64,000 nt of DNA from an uncultured Bacteroidota bacterium (GTDB taxonomy: Bacteria; Bacteroidota; Bacteroidia; Flavobacteriales; Flavobacteriaceae): the NCBI GenBank assembly GCA_902586905.1, contig CACIJH010000002.1:61849-125848 (forward strand), read 5' to 3'. Position numbers and translations under genes: made by a program. The notes below the pieces were generated by a model, which ran no database searches, was not told where the DNA came from, and was given only the letters and a program-made list of their open reading frames with translations. Below, piece by piece: positions 51,628 to 61,355 of the stretch (position 1 is the stretch's first letter; each line of letters opens with the position of its first letter).

Positions 51628-53691
51628 ATGTCACAAAATCATTTTGTCAATAGAGAAATCAGTTGGTTAGACTTCAATGCACGTGTGTTGCAAGAAGCGC
51701 AGGATGAGAATGTTCCACTGATTGAGCGACTGCGATTTGTTGGTATTTTTTCGAACAACTTGGATGAATTTTATAAAGTTCGCTATGCCACAGTGAAGAG
51801 GATTGCTAGGCTAGAAGAAGCTAAAAATAAGGTGTTTGGCGATCGACCTGCAGAAATATTACTAAAAGAAATTACGAGCAAAACCATTGCGCTTCAAAAG
51901 CAAAGTTTGGAGACACTTAACAATTTGCACGCTACCCTTGAACAGGAAAACATCTTTATCCTCAATGAGGATCAAATCAATGAAGAACAACAGCGTTTTA
52001 TCAACACCTATTTTTCACAAGAGGTGGGACCATCTCTGGTTACATTGATGCTAAACAATATCCAATCGATTTCTAGAATAAAAGACAGCAATGCTTTTTT
52101 GGCCATTCGCATGGCGCTCGACGCTAAAAAGCACCCATTTCTCGACCCCATACAATTTGCATTGATTGAAATCCCTTCATCCCTCAAACGATTTGTTGTT
52201 TTACCTTCTGTAGATGGCAAAACCCAACTGATGCTACTCGATGACCTTATTCGCACACAGTTGTCGACAATTTTTGATGTTTTTCAGCACAATAGTATTG
52301 AGGCACATATGGTCAAATTTAGTCGAGATGCCGAACTTGATTTTGATGATGATTTGTCGAAAAGTTATATAGAGAAAGTAGCCGAGAGTGTGAAGGATCG
52401 TTCACATGGAGAAGCAGTTCGTTTTGTCTATGATCAAGAAATAGCAGACGACACTCTCTCACTGTTGATCGATCGTCTCGATATCGATAATCGTGACAGT
52501 GTCATCCCTGGAGGGCGATATCACAATCGAAGAGACTATATCAAGTTTCCGGATTTGGGTAGGTCTGATTTAAAGTATCAAACACAAGAACCACTGCCGA
52601 TTGTAGATTTTGATTTGCACAAGAGTTTGTTTTCACAAATTGCACTCAAAGATCGATTGATGTTCACTCCTTATCATTCGTTTTCTTATCTGGTTAAATT
52701 TCTTCGAGAGGCAGCAATTGATCCAAATGTTAAGAGTATATCAATAACCATTTATCGCCTTTCCAAACTATCCAATGTTGCAAGTGCCTTGATTCAAGCA
52801 GCTCGAAATGGCAAACGTGTCACTGTTCAGATTGAGTTGCAAGCACGCTTTGATGAAGCGGCCAATATCGGATATGCAGAGGAAATGAAGAAGGAGGGCA
52901 TAAAACTTATTTTTGGTGTTCCTGGGCTCAAGGTCCACTCCAAAATCTGTGTTGTTCATCGCATTGAAGGGGATACTCTCAAGCGCTATGGTTTTATCAG
53001 CACTGGGAATTTTAATGAGGATACTGCCAAAATCTATACAGATTACACACTGTTTACTTCTCATCAGCCAATTTTAAAGGAAGTGGATAAAGTCTTTCGA
53101 TTTTTGGAAGCCAGTTATAAAATCAACAAATACAAGCATCTTGTGGTATCGCCACACTCAACTTCTTCGTTTTTTACATCGCTTATTGAACAAGAAATCG
53201 CTCATGTGAAACAGGGCAAAAAAGGGCTCATTAAACTGAAAATGAACAGCTTAACAAACTATAACATCATCGAAAAGTTATATGATGCAAGTCAGGCAGG
53301 GGTACAGATTCAACTCATTGTTAGAGGTGTTTGCTGTCTTATACCAGGGGTGAAAGGCATGAGTGAAAACATAGAAACCATCAGTGTTGTCGATAAGTTT
53401 TTGGAGCACACACGCTTGATGGTTTTCGAAAATGATGGCGACCCTTTGGTCTATCTTTCCTCTGCTGATTGGATGACACGCAACCTAGACAATCGTGTTG
53501 AGGTGTCTTGCCCAATTTATGATCCTGATATCAAGCAAGACCTGTTGGACACCTTCTCGATTACTTGGAATGATAATGTAAAAGCACGCTTGTTGAACAG
53601 TGGGGAACCCAATGTGTATAAAAAATCAAGTGCCCAGCAGTCACGAACGCAAATCGATTTGTATAACCATTACAAAAACAAACTCTCTTGA
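51628..53691 (+). CDS. ppk1: Polyphosphate kinase 1
   Basis: FVNREISWLDFNARVL; ITIYRLSKLSNVASALIQAARNGKRVTVQIELQARFDE; STGNFNEDTAKIYTDYTLFT; SADWMTRNLDNRVEVSCPI. Confidence 0.97.
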   Translation: MSQNHFVNREISWLDFNARVLQEAQDENVPLIERLRFVGIFSNNLDEFYKVRYATVKRIARLEEAKNKVFGDRPAEILLKEITSKTIALQKQSLETLNNLHATLEQENIFILNEDQINEEQQRFINTYFSQEVGPSLVTLMLNNIQSISRIKDSNAFLAIRMALDAKKHPFLDPIQFALIEIPSSLKRFVVLPSVDGKTQLMLLDDLIRTQLSTIFDVFQHNSIEAHMVKFSRDAELDFDDDLSKSYIEKVAESVKDRSHGEAVRFVYDQEIADDTLSLLIDRLDIDNRDSVIPGGRYHNRRDYIKFPDLGRSDLKYQTQEPLPIVDFDLHKSLFSQIALKDRLMFTPYHSFSYLVKFLREAAIDPNVKSISITIYRLSKLSNVASALIQAARNGKRVTVQIELQARFDEAANIGYAEEMKKEGIKLIFGVPGLKVHSKICVVHRIEGDTLKRYGFISTGNFNEDTAKIYTDYTLFTSHQPILKEVDKVFRFLEASYKINKYKHLVVSPHSTSSFFTSLIEQEIAHVKQGKKGLIKLKMNSLTNYNIIEKLYDASQAGVQIQLIVRGVCCLIPGVKGMSENIETISVVDKFLEHTRLMVFENDGDPLVYLSSADWMTRNLDNRVEVSCPIYDPDIKQDLLDTFSITWNDNVKARLLNSGEPNVYKKSSAQQSRTQIDLYNHYKNKLS

Positions 53692-54575
53692 AGGTTAAAA
53701 AATATGCTGCGATAGATGTTGGGTCCAATGCCATTCGGTTGTTGATCATGAATATCATTAAGCGTAAAAATGAAGAACCCTTATTTACAAAAAGCGCGAT
53801 GGTTCGTGCGCCCATTCGCTTGGGTTCAGATTCGTTTGTGCTAGGTGAGATTTCGCCTAAAAAGAAAAAACGAATGATAGATTCCATCAAGGCATTTAAG
53901 CTATTGATGAAAGTTCATAAGGTTGATCGTTATTTGGCCTATGCAACTTCGGCCTTACGAGAGGCAAATAATGGGATGCAGATCACAGCTGAAATCCAGA
54001 AAAAAACAGGGGTTAAGATTGAAATTATCGATGGCCATCGAGAGGCAGAAGTCATTGCTTCAACAGACTTGTATAAGGTTGTTCGACCAGATCAAAACTA
54101 CTTGTTTATCGATGTTGGTGGTGGGAGTACTGAGTTGACAGTTTATAGTCATGGAAAGATTGTTGTTTCAAAATCCTTTAAAATCGGTACAGTGCGATTG
54201 TTAAAGAAAATGGTGGACAAAAAAGTTTGGGAATCCTATAAAAGTTGGATCATCAAAAACACTTCTGATTATGATGAGATGTCAGTTCTTGGCTCTGGAG
54301 GTACGATCAACTCCTTGTTTAAGCTGTCGGGCAATAGTTTTGGGGAGCCATTATCGTTTGACTTTATCAAGGAGAAGTACAAGACCCTTCAATCGATGAC
54401 CCCCAAGCAGATGATGGTTGATTTTCGGTTTAACGCTGATCGTGCAGATGTAATCGAACAAGCAACAAAGATATACCTAGAGGGAATGAAGCACTCCAAA
54501 TCCTCTGTGATTCACGTACCCAAAGTCGGACTTGCCGATGGGATGGTAAAGTTGTTGTATAAGGAGAAAGGGTAG
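53688..54575 (+). CDS. Exopolyphosphatase Ppx/GppA family
   Basis: AAIDVGSNAIRLLI; FIDVGGGSTELTVY; VLGSGGTINSL; TTG start overlapping the ppk stop (TTGA). Confidence 0.93.
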   Translation: MKVKKYAAIDVGSNAIRLLIMNIIKRKNEEPLFTKSAMVRAPIRLGSDSFVLGEISPKKKKRMIDSIKAFKLLMKVHKVDRYLAYATSALREANNGMQITAEIQKKTGVKIEIIDGHREAEVIASTDLYKVVRPDQNYLFIDVGGGSTELTVYSHGKIVVSKSFKIGTVRLLKKMVDKKVWESYKSWIIKNTSDYDEMSVLGSGGTINSLFKLSGNSFGEPLSFDFIKEKYKTLQSMTPKQMMVDFRFNADRADVIEQATKIYLEGMKHSKSSVIHVPKVGLADGMVKLLYKEKG

Positions 54576-54582
54576 GGGTTGT

Positions 54583-54608
54583 TTTTGTTGAGACATTGTT
54601 CAACAAAA
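54583..54608. terminator. Hairpin after ppx (possible terminator)
   Basis: TTTTGTTGA-GACATTGT-TCAACAAAA, 9-bp perfect arms; no strong T-run, so weak evidence. Confidence 0.4.
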
Positions 54609-54655
54609 TTCTTGTTTCTCAACTTTGTCCAAAAAACTATTACTGAGTTTATGCG

Positions 54656-55238
54656 TCACCCATGCATCGTTTCTTTAGTGCCAAAGCTTTTGATCAATTC
54701 CCCTTCAAAGGCGAGTAGAGCTTTCCATTTTTGATCGGTTTTTTCTCGTCCGCCGTAGGTACGCGCAAACTGTAAAAAACATAGTGTAGTGATTCGCCTC
54801 GCTGATCATCAGCTTTTTGTAAAAACGAGCCAACTGTTTGTCTTCCAACTTCTCTGAAAGCAATCGAAAACGCTCACAACTACGCGCCTCAATCAATGCC
54901 GCATAAAGCAACTTATGCACCAAATGATCCTCTCGACTACCTCCCTTTGGGAAAAACTGCATCAATCGATTCACATATTCATCCTTACGCTCTCGTCCTA
55001 AGGCAAAGCCTCGCTCAATCAAAAGATAATGCACCATTTTAAAATGACTCATTTCCTCAGCAACCAAATCTATCATGGCTTGTACCAGTTCGGTTTTTTC
55101 TGGATAGCCAATGATAAAAGAAATGGCTGTACTTGCTGCCTTTTGTTCGCAATAGGCATGATCAACCAATATTTCTTCGATGTTTTTTTCAACAATATCC
55201 ACCCAGCGAGGGTCGGTTGGGAGCTGTAGTCCTAGAAT
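54656..55238 (-). pseudogene. miaE: tRNA-(ms2io6A)-hydroxylase MiaE-like, interrupted: ATT where the ATG is expected and a +1 T in a T-run near codon 150
   Basis: Upstream in-frame (I)LGLQLPTDPRWVDIVEKNIEEILVDHAYCEQKAAS; after MISEANHYTMF the frame shifts to QFARTYGGREKTDQKWKALLAFEGELIKSFGTKETMHG*. Confidence 0.8.
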
Positions 55239-55243
55239 GATGT

Positions 55244-56962
55244 TTAATTTAAATCCAAATCAAATTCCTTTCGAATATCATCAACCACAGGGTTGATTTT
55301 AACCAGTTGTTCGTATTTGTCCTTTGGCGTATAGATATAGTTTTTTTGCTCTTCTTCATTCACTTGAATCACAAGTGTCAGCAAATCATTTTTTAGTTCA
55401 TCCCCCAAGGCTTCCAACACCTTTGCTTTTTCGCTTTCAAGCTCTACTTTGTTGGTTTTGTTTGGAAAATTGAGATGAATTTCTGTTTTATTCTTTAATC
55501 TGGGGATATCAAGGTTTAAAAGTGCAGCTAGGTTATACTCACCTTCAGATTCCAGCTTGGAAGACAATTGCTTCCATGCAGCTTCCAAACGCTCTTGCCC
55601 AACTTGTTGATCTCTTATGCTTTTTCCATTCGAAGGTTGATTGGCCTTTATGCTTTTTTGAATGGCGATACTGGAGAGAGACAAGCCCGAAACCCCTTTT
55701 GGCTTGATGTTCAGCTCGATGGGCTTTTCGTCAACTTGCTTGTCAGTCGTCGTGGGGCTTTCGACTTCGGTATGCGCTGGTGTTGTTACTTCTTCAACGA
55801 CAATCGCAGGTTTTTCTTCAACAACTGCTTGCTTTTCTTCTGTTATTGTTGGTTTTTGTTCTCTTTTTGTTGGAGGCTTGATGTAGGGTTTACTCTTTTT
55901 TTTTTCGTCAGTAGCAGATGCGATTTGCATCAAACAGAGTTCGACGTGTAGCCGTTGATTTTTTGAACTCTTATAACTCAGGTCACAAGCATTTGCCAAA
56001 GCAATTGACTTTTCAAGAAAATCGAGTGATGCTGTTTCCGATTGTTCCAAAAACTTCTTCTTGGTTGCTTCTCCAACTTCCAACAATTCAACAGTATCCT
56101 TATGCCTACACATCCACAAGTCACGCAAATGACTTGCAAGACCAACAATAAAATGATGTCCATCAAACCCCTTTGATAAGATTTTATCAAAAGACAAAAT
56201 AACTTCTCGAATATTCCCTTCGATCAAGTCTTTGGTGATATGCAAATAGGTGTCAAAATCGAGTATACTCAGGTTGACCGAAACGTGTTGGGCAGTGATG
56301 GTTTCATTGGAAAAACTGACAATCCGATCAAAGATAGAGAGGGCATCTCTCATGGCACCATCGGCTTTTTGTGCAATCAAATGAAGTGCTTCTTCTTCAG
56401 CCTTAATACCTTCACTTTCAGCTATTTTTTGGAGATAGTTTTTTGCATCAGTCACGCTAATACGCTTAAAATCATAGATTTGGCAGCGTGAAAGTATAGT
56501 GGGGATAATTTTGTGTTTTTCTGTTGTTGCCAGTATAAAAATGGCATGTGCAGGAGGTTCTTCCAAGGTTTTCAAAAACGCGTTGAAGGCAGCTTGTGAA
56601 AGCATATGAACCTCATCGATGATATAAACTTTGTAGTCTCCAACTTGTGGGGGGATACGTACCTGATCGATTAGATTTCGAATGTCCTCTACAGAGTTGT
56701 TGGATGCAGCATCTAACTCAAAAATATTGAAGGCAAAATTGTTGTCATCAGCGCTCTCATCGTTTTTGGAATTGATCTTTTTGGCAAGGATTCTCGCACA
56801 GGTTGTTTTGCCCACGCCTCGAGGTCCACAAAACAACAGGGCTTGTGCAAGATGGTCAGTTGCAATTGCATTATCAAGTGTTTTGGTAATAGACTCTTGA
56901 CCAACAACATCTTCAAACCGCTGCGGGCGATATTTTAATGCCGATACCACAAAAGGTTCCAT
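55244..56962 (-). CDS. dnaX: DNA polymerase III subunit gamma/tau
   Basis: LKYRPQRFEDVVGQESITKTL; LLFCGPRGVGKTTCARILAK; IDEVHMLSQAAFNAFLKTLEEPPAHAIFILATTEKHKIIPTILSRCQIYDF. Confidence 0.96.
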   Translation of the reverse strand: MEPFVVSALKYRPQRFEDVVGQESITKTLDNAIATDHLAQALLFCGPRGVGKTTCARILAKKINSKNDESADDNNFAFNIFELDAASNNSVEDIRNLIDQVRIPPQVGDYKVYIIDEVHMLSQAAFNAFLKTLEEPPAHAIFILATTEKHKIIPTILSRCQIYDFKRISVTDAKNYLQKIAESEGIKAEEEALHLIAQKADGAMRDALSIFDRIVSFSNETITAQHVSVNLSILDFDTYLHITKDLIEGNIREVILSFDKILSKGFDGHHFIVGLASHLRDLWMCRHKDTVELLEVGEATKKKFLEQSETASLDFLEKSIALANACDLSYKSSKNQRLHVELCLMQIASATDEKKKSKPYIKPPTKREQKPTITEEKQAVVEEKPAIVVEEVTTPAHTEVESPTTTDKQVDEKPIELNIKPKGVSGLSLSSIAIQKSIKANQPSNGKSIRDQQVGQERLEAAWKQLSSKLESEGEYNLAALLNLDIPRLKNKTEIHLNFPNKTNKVELESEKAKVLEALGDELKNDLLTLVIQVNEEEQKNYIYTPKDKYEQLVKINPVVDDIRKEFDLDLN

Positions 56963-57043
56963 AGAAACAAATATATCAAAACCACCTGGATTTACACTTG
57001 CTTGGGCGATGTGTTTATCAACGACAAAACTTGTACTTTTGCA

Positions 57044-57332
57044 CGGCAGGCCACCTTACCGCTGCACGCAAGTGTAGAGGAAAGTCCGGACACCATAGCG
57101 CAGTATAGCGGGTAACGCCCGTCGTCCGCCGAGCGGATAGGACAAGTGCAACAGAAAGAAAGTACAGTTCGGCTGTAGTGAAATCAGGTAAACTCTATAC
57201 GGTGAAACGTCAAGTAAACCAGCGTTTGAAAGAAGCGCTCTTGAGCTGGTGGGTAGACGGCTAGAGCCCAACAGCAATGTTGGGTCCAGATCAATGGTAA
57301 GGCACGACAGAATCCGGCTTATGGCCTGCTTT
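57044..57332 (+). ncRNA. rnpB: RNase P RNA component (bacterial class A)
   Basis: GAGGAAAGTCCGGACACCATAGCGCAG (P4/J region), ...GGTAAGGCACGACAGAATCCGGCTTAT; terminal pairing GCAGGCC (57046-57052) with GGCCTGC (57323-57329); T-run follows. Confidence 0.95.
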
Positions 57333-57334
57333 TT

Positions 57335-57754
57335 TTATTTGTTTGTAGGCCCCATTAGATCGCTAAAAAAGTCATCATTTGCTTCCCACAATTCAATTGC
57401 ATTGCCCTCAGGATCCAAAATATGAACAAACTTACCATAAGGATAACTCGATATTTCATCGATGATTTCTGTTCCTACTTCACGCAAGTAATCAACTGTC
57501 TTTTCGATGTTTTCAACCCTAAAATTGATCATAAAATCTTTTTTTGAAGGCTAAAAATAATCTGTATCATTTTTAAATACCGACCATAAGAAATATTGAA
57601 TTTTATCTGGGTTTTTGGCATTCCTGAATTCAAAGGAAGAACCATATGGATTGAGGTTAAAACTCAAATGTTTTCTATACCATTCGCGAAGTCGACTCGA
57701 TTTTTTGGCTTTAAAAAAGATACCGCCTACGCCAATAACTTTGGGTGTAAACAT
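57335..57754 (-). pseudogene. VOC (glyoxalase-like) family protein split by an in-frame TAG (57553-57551)
   Basis: MFTPKVIGVGGIFFKAKKSSRLREWYRKHL...FKNDTDYF*PSKKDFMINFRVENIEKTVDYLREVGTEIIDEISSYPYGKFVHILDPEGNAIELWE, same frame on both sides of the stop. Confidence 0.85.
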
Positions 57755-57783
57755 GGGACTTGGTTTTTATAAAGATAAAAAAA

Positions 57784-58395
57784 TTATAAGGATTTCAATA
57801 GGGTAACAGTCTTTGGCCCTTCGTTAAAAAGCAAATCGAAAATACTCAAGTTGGGTATAAAACCATTTTTATCACTAAAGACTTGGGTGTATTCAAAATT
57901 TATGTCAGGTTGATGGTTCTTTGCATGAATCAGATGTCTTAGATCATCATATTGACTTTCCTTTTCATAGATGGTTGTTGTTTCGACTGGCGTTGGGACT
58001 TGTAACAATTCACTAATCGTTTTGATGATTTCGTTGTTAAAATCGATGAGCGAGTCATAAGTATTTTGATAAAGTGGTGCAATATCATCTTCATAATATT
58101 CAAAAAATGGGGATGATTGATATGCTGTTTTGATGGATAGCCAATGGTTTCTTTGCCAGGGAAATGTGTTGGCAATCGATACATCCTTATATTTTTGATG
58201 ACCATCATACCCAAGGTGTTGGATCGGGATACTCAGCATCAGCTTTCCATTCGCAGCGTGGATTTCCATGCGATTCCGATAGGTTTGTTTTTGATAGTTA
58301 TCTTCGACTTCCCAGACAATTGTTTGTTCCTTACAAATCGGAATCCAATGCGAAATTGGTCCAGCATAGGCAATCGGAAGTAGGGTATGGGTCAT
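57784..58395 (-). CDS. WbqC family protein
   Basis: LPIAYAGPISHWIPICKEQTIVWEVEDNYQKQTYRNRMEIHAANGKLMLSIPI; position next to lepB. Confidence 0.85.
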   Translation of the reverse strand: MTHTLLPIAYAGPISHWIPICKEQTIVWEVEDNYQKQTYRNRMEIHAANGKLMLSIPIQHLGYDGHQKYKDVSIANTFPWQRNHWLSIKTAYQSSPFFEYYEDDIAPLYQNTYDSLIDFNNEIIKTISELLQVPTPVETTTIYEKESQYDDLRHLIHAKNHQPDINFEYTQVFSDKNGFIPNLSIFDLLFNEGPKTVTLLKSL

Positions 58396-60089
58396 TTTGC
58401 TTTAAGTCGCTTTCGAATGCGAACAAAAATTTGATAGGCAACTATAGCTGCCAGGAAGTGCCAGCGATAGGATACAGGCTCACCATCACCATTGGTTGTG
58501 GTAAATACCCGATTCCATCGGATTTTCATATTCGATAATCCATCGTTTATTCCATCGATACTCATCCAAATGAAAATCGGCTTACCAACAATGTGGTCTG
58601 CTGGAACAAAGCCCCAAAAACGACTGTCTTCCGAACGATGACGATTATCTCCCATCATCCAATAATAATCCTGTGCAAAGGTGTATTCATTGACAGGTTC
58701 ACCATCAATCAATATCATACCATTTTCGTAGAAGAGTGTTTTCTGCTCATAATCTCGAATCAACTTTCGATACAAGGCAATGTTGTTTTTTGTCAATTGA
58801 ACAGTTACACCTTCTTTGGGCATGACAATTGGGCCAAAATTATCCTCGTTCCAATTGTAGCGAATATCATTTGGGAAAAAGTTAGTGTTATAGGTTTTTT
58901 GCTTGTTGATGTTGCGCACCAGACTATCAAAACTGACTTCATTTTTAACTTTTTCTGCTTCATCTAGCGTGAGGAAAATTGTTTTTCGAGTTTCTCTTAG
59001 CTCTGTTACTCGCAGGCGATATCTGCGAATGAGATCTGCTGGAATTCCTTTTGCTTGTGAAATCGCAATGAGGTTATCTCCTTGTCGAATGACATTGATA
59101 TTGTTTGCATATAGGGCATTGAGTTGTTGTTGATTGATGTTGTTTTCAATGCGAAAACGCCTCTTTAAATCTGTGATTCCTGATTTTATAAGTTCTCGCG
59201 ACGAAATCCCTTTACTGCTGTAAGCAGTGTAGCCATACAATGGTTTTGCACGATCGGGGAGTTGTGTTCGTTCGCCATTGATATGAATAATCCCATCAAT
59301 GATTTCCAACGTATCTCCTGGGATTGCCACACAACGTTTGACATAGTTTGATTTTTTATCAATGGGTTTATCGACCCGTGCTTCTTTCTTAAAAAACTGT
59401 CGCACAGTATCTGCAGGCCAACTAAACACAACAATTTCATTTCGCTTGATGCGTTGCAGCTTTGGCAATCGCATATAGGGGAGCTGTGGATTTTTGAGAT
59501 AGGATCGCACGCGCGCTAGGGGTATGGTGTCATGCACCATTGGGAATGAAATCGCTGTTTGGGGCACTCTGGCACCATAATGATACTTACTGACAAATAA
59601 AAAATCACCTGTCAGTAATGTTTTTTCCAACGAACCAGTGGGAATGATATAAGGTTGTATGAGGTATGTGTGAACAAAAGTTGCAATGATCACAGCAAAC
59701 AAAATGGAACTAAACCATTCTCCAAAAGCCGTTTTTGGCTTTAAATTTCTATCGCTGATATACGTAAGTCGATCATCGTAATTGAACCTGTACAGATAAA
59801 GTCCAAGGGTTACAATGACAAGAAAGGTGTCTAGCGTACTTCTTCTGCCAAAACTTCTGGCGGTTTCAACCCAAACGACAGGGAAAATGATCAAATTGAT
59901 GATTGGCATAAAAAACATCACCACCCACCACATGGGTCGATTGATGATTTTCATCAATATCAATGCATTATAAATCGGTATGGCTGCTTGCCAAGCTTTG
60001 AATCCTGCTCGCTGATACAACTTCCATGTTCCAAAAAAGTGAGCACCTTGAATGCAGAGAATAAAAAGAAGCCATTGTGCGAATGTCAT
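58392..60089 (-). CDS. lepB: Signal peptidase I (long Bacteroidota form)
   Basis: QPYIIPTGSLEKTLLTGDFLFVSKYHYGARVP; YVKRCVAIPGDTLEI; YWMMGDNRHRSEDSRFWGFVPADHIVGKPIFIWMSID. Confidence 0.95.
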   Translation of the reverse strand: MTFAQWLLFILCIQGAHFFGTWKLYQRAGFKAWQAAIPIYNALILMKIINRPMWWVVMFFMPIINLIIFPVVWVETARSFGRRSTLDTFLVIVTLGLYLYRFNYDDRLTYISDRNLKPKTAFGEWFSSILFAVIIATFVHTYLIQPYIIPTGSLEKTLLTGDFLFVSKYHYGARVPQTAISFPMVHDTIPLARVRSYLKNPQLPYMRLPKLQRIKRNEIVVFSWPADTVRQFFKKEARVDKPIDKKSNYVKRCVAIPGDTLEIIDGIIHINGERTQLPDRAKPLYGYTAYSSKGISSRELIKSGITDLKRRFRIENNINQQQLNALYANNINVIRQGDNLIAISQAKGIPADLIRRYRLRVTELRETRKTIFLTLDEAEKVKNEVSFDSLVRNINKQKTYNTNFFPNDIRYNWNEDNFGPIVMPKEGVTVQLTKNNIALYRKLIRDYEQKTLFYENGMILIDGEPVNEYTFAQDYYWMMGDNRHRSEDSRFWGFVPADHIVGKPIFIWMSIDGINDGLSNMKIRWNRVFTTTNGDGEPVSYRWHFLAAIVAYQIFVRIRKRLKAK

Positions 60090-60119
60090 AATTAAATGAG
60101 TTTATTGAGTAAACATATA

Positions 60120-60806
60120 TTACAATTGCAGTACGTCTTGCATGTTAAATATACCCTTTTTCCCTAGAATCCATTCAGCAGCAACAACAGCGCCCAAGGC
60201 AAATCCATGACGATTGTGAGCAGTGTGAGTGATGGATATTTCGTCTATTTCAGAATGATGGGTAACAGTGTGTGTGCCAGGCACATCATCCTTTCGAATG
60301 GCACTAATCGGAATGCCCTCACCCTGATCTTCTTTCAAATGCCATTTTTGATCTGGCGATACTCCTTCGGCGAGTGTAATCGCTGTGCCACTGGGTTTAT
60401 CAATTTTTTTGGTGTGATGTATTTCTTCAATGGAAACATCATAGTGAGGATGTTTTGCCATCATTGTTGCCAATTTTTTGTTGAGTTCAAAAAATAAGTT
60501 TACACCCAGGCTAAAGTTAGAAGCAAAAATAAATGCACCATTGTTTTCTTTGCATAGCGATTCGATATCCCCCAACTGATCTAGCCAGCCTGTTGTGCCA
60601 CAGATGACAGGGATTCCTCTTTTCAGGGCATCACTGATGTTTTTGTATGCTGCGCTGGGTACACTGAAATTGATTGCGACATCTGCCATATAGGACTTAT
60701 TTTCATTGTCTTTGTCAATTTTAGCAACAATGGTATGTCCCCTTTCCACTGCAATTTTTTCGATTGCTTTCCCCATACGGCCATACCCTAGTAGTGCGAT
60801 TTTCAT
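60120..60806 (-). CDS. dapB: 4-hydroxy-tetrahydrodipicolinate reductase
   Basis: KIALLGYGRMGKAIE; ICGTTGW; ASNFSLGVNLFFELN; EIHHTKKIDKPSGTA. Confidence 0.95.
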   Translation of the reverse strand: MKIALLGYGRMGKAIEKIAVERGHTIVAKIDKDNENKSYMADVAINFSVPSAAYKNISDALKRGIPVICGTTGWLDQLGDIESLCKENNGAFIFASNFSLGVNLFFELNKKLATMMAKHPHYDVSIEEIHHTKKIDKPSGTAITLAEGVSPDQKWHLKEDQGEGIPISAIRKDDVPGTHTVTHHSEIDEISITHTAHNRHGFALGAVVAAEWILGKKGIFNMQDVLQL

Positions 60807-60815
60807 TTGACAAAT

Positions 60816-61355
60816 TTAAAAATTGAAATTAAGACTAACACCAATATGATGATCAGCCACAACTGAGTGGTAATCTATATATGGTTTAAGACTCAAATTT
60901 TGATTGAGATTATACTGTTTGAGGTGTGCATCGATATTGGCATCAAGGATGTTGAGAAAATAGGTGCCAATGATGAACAGCATCGATTGATCTCTGTACT
61001 GCTTATAAAAATTCATACCATCTACCAATCGATCATTGTCGAGGATAATGCCTTGAAATTTATCGTCGTTAAACCCTGCCAATCTTCTTTTATAAGCATT
61101 TCTATATTGCCTAAATTTAATATTGTTGAGATCATAGAAATAAATCGAAGCACCAATTCCCCCATACACTAGGGGGAGCTTCCAGTATCGCTTGTTATAG
61201 ATTTGTCCCAAACCTGGAAAAACAGCAGAATAAAAAGCAGCCCTTGAAGGTCGAAGAGGGTCATATTCCTTTTCACTAAAGATAGCCAACTCTTGTTTTT
61301 GTCCATAAGTGGCAAAAGAAAGAAGTATAATCAATAGTGTGAGTTTACGAATCAC
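60816..61355 (-). CDS. DUF5683 domain membrane protein
   Basis: RAAFYSAVFPGLGQIYNKRYWKLPLVYGGIGA; conserved position between parB and dapB. Confidence 0.85.
   Translation of the reverse strand: MIRKLTLLIILLSFATYGQKQELAIFSEKEYDPLRPSRAAFYSAVFPGLGQIYNKRYWKLPLVYGGIGASIYFYDLNNIKFRQYRNAYKRRLAGFNDDKFQGIILDNDRLVDGMNFYKQYRDQSMLFIIGTYFLNILDANIDAHLKQYNLNQNLSLKPYIDYHSVVADHHIGVSLNFNF

Noticed and set aside
54773-54779. TTTTTTA in the miaE-like gene as a programmed -1 slippery heptamer
   Set aside because: The zero-frame phase is TTT TTT ACA, not T TTT TTA, and restoring the frame needs +1 (or -2), so it does not fit canonical -1 slippage.
55740-55910. Repeat-like E/V/T-rich stretch as a tandem DNA repeat
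   Set aside because: It is the low-complexity linker of DnaX; units are imperfect and not a nucleotide-level repeat.
55240-57000. Programmed frameshift in dnaX producing a short gamma form
   Set aside because: No clear A-run slippery site in the right place was seen; the long ORF reads as normal gamma/tau with a variable linker.
57056-57277. Minus-strand ORF of 73 aa
   Set aside because: Lies inside the RNase P RNA gene; coding call not supported.
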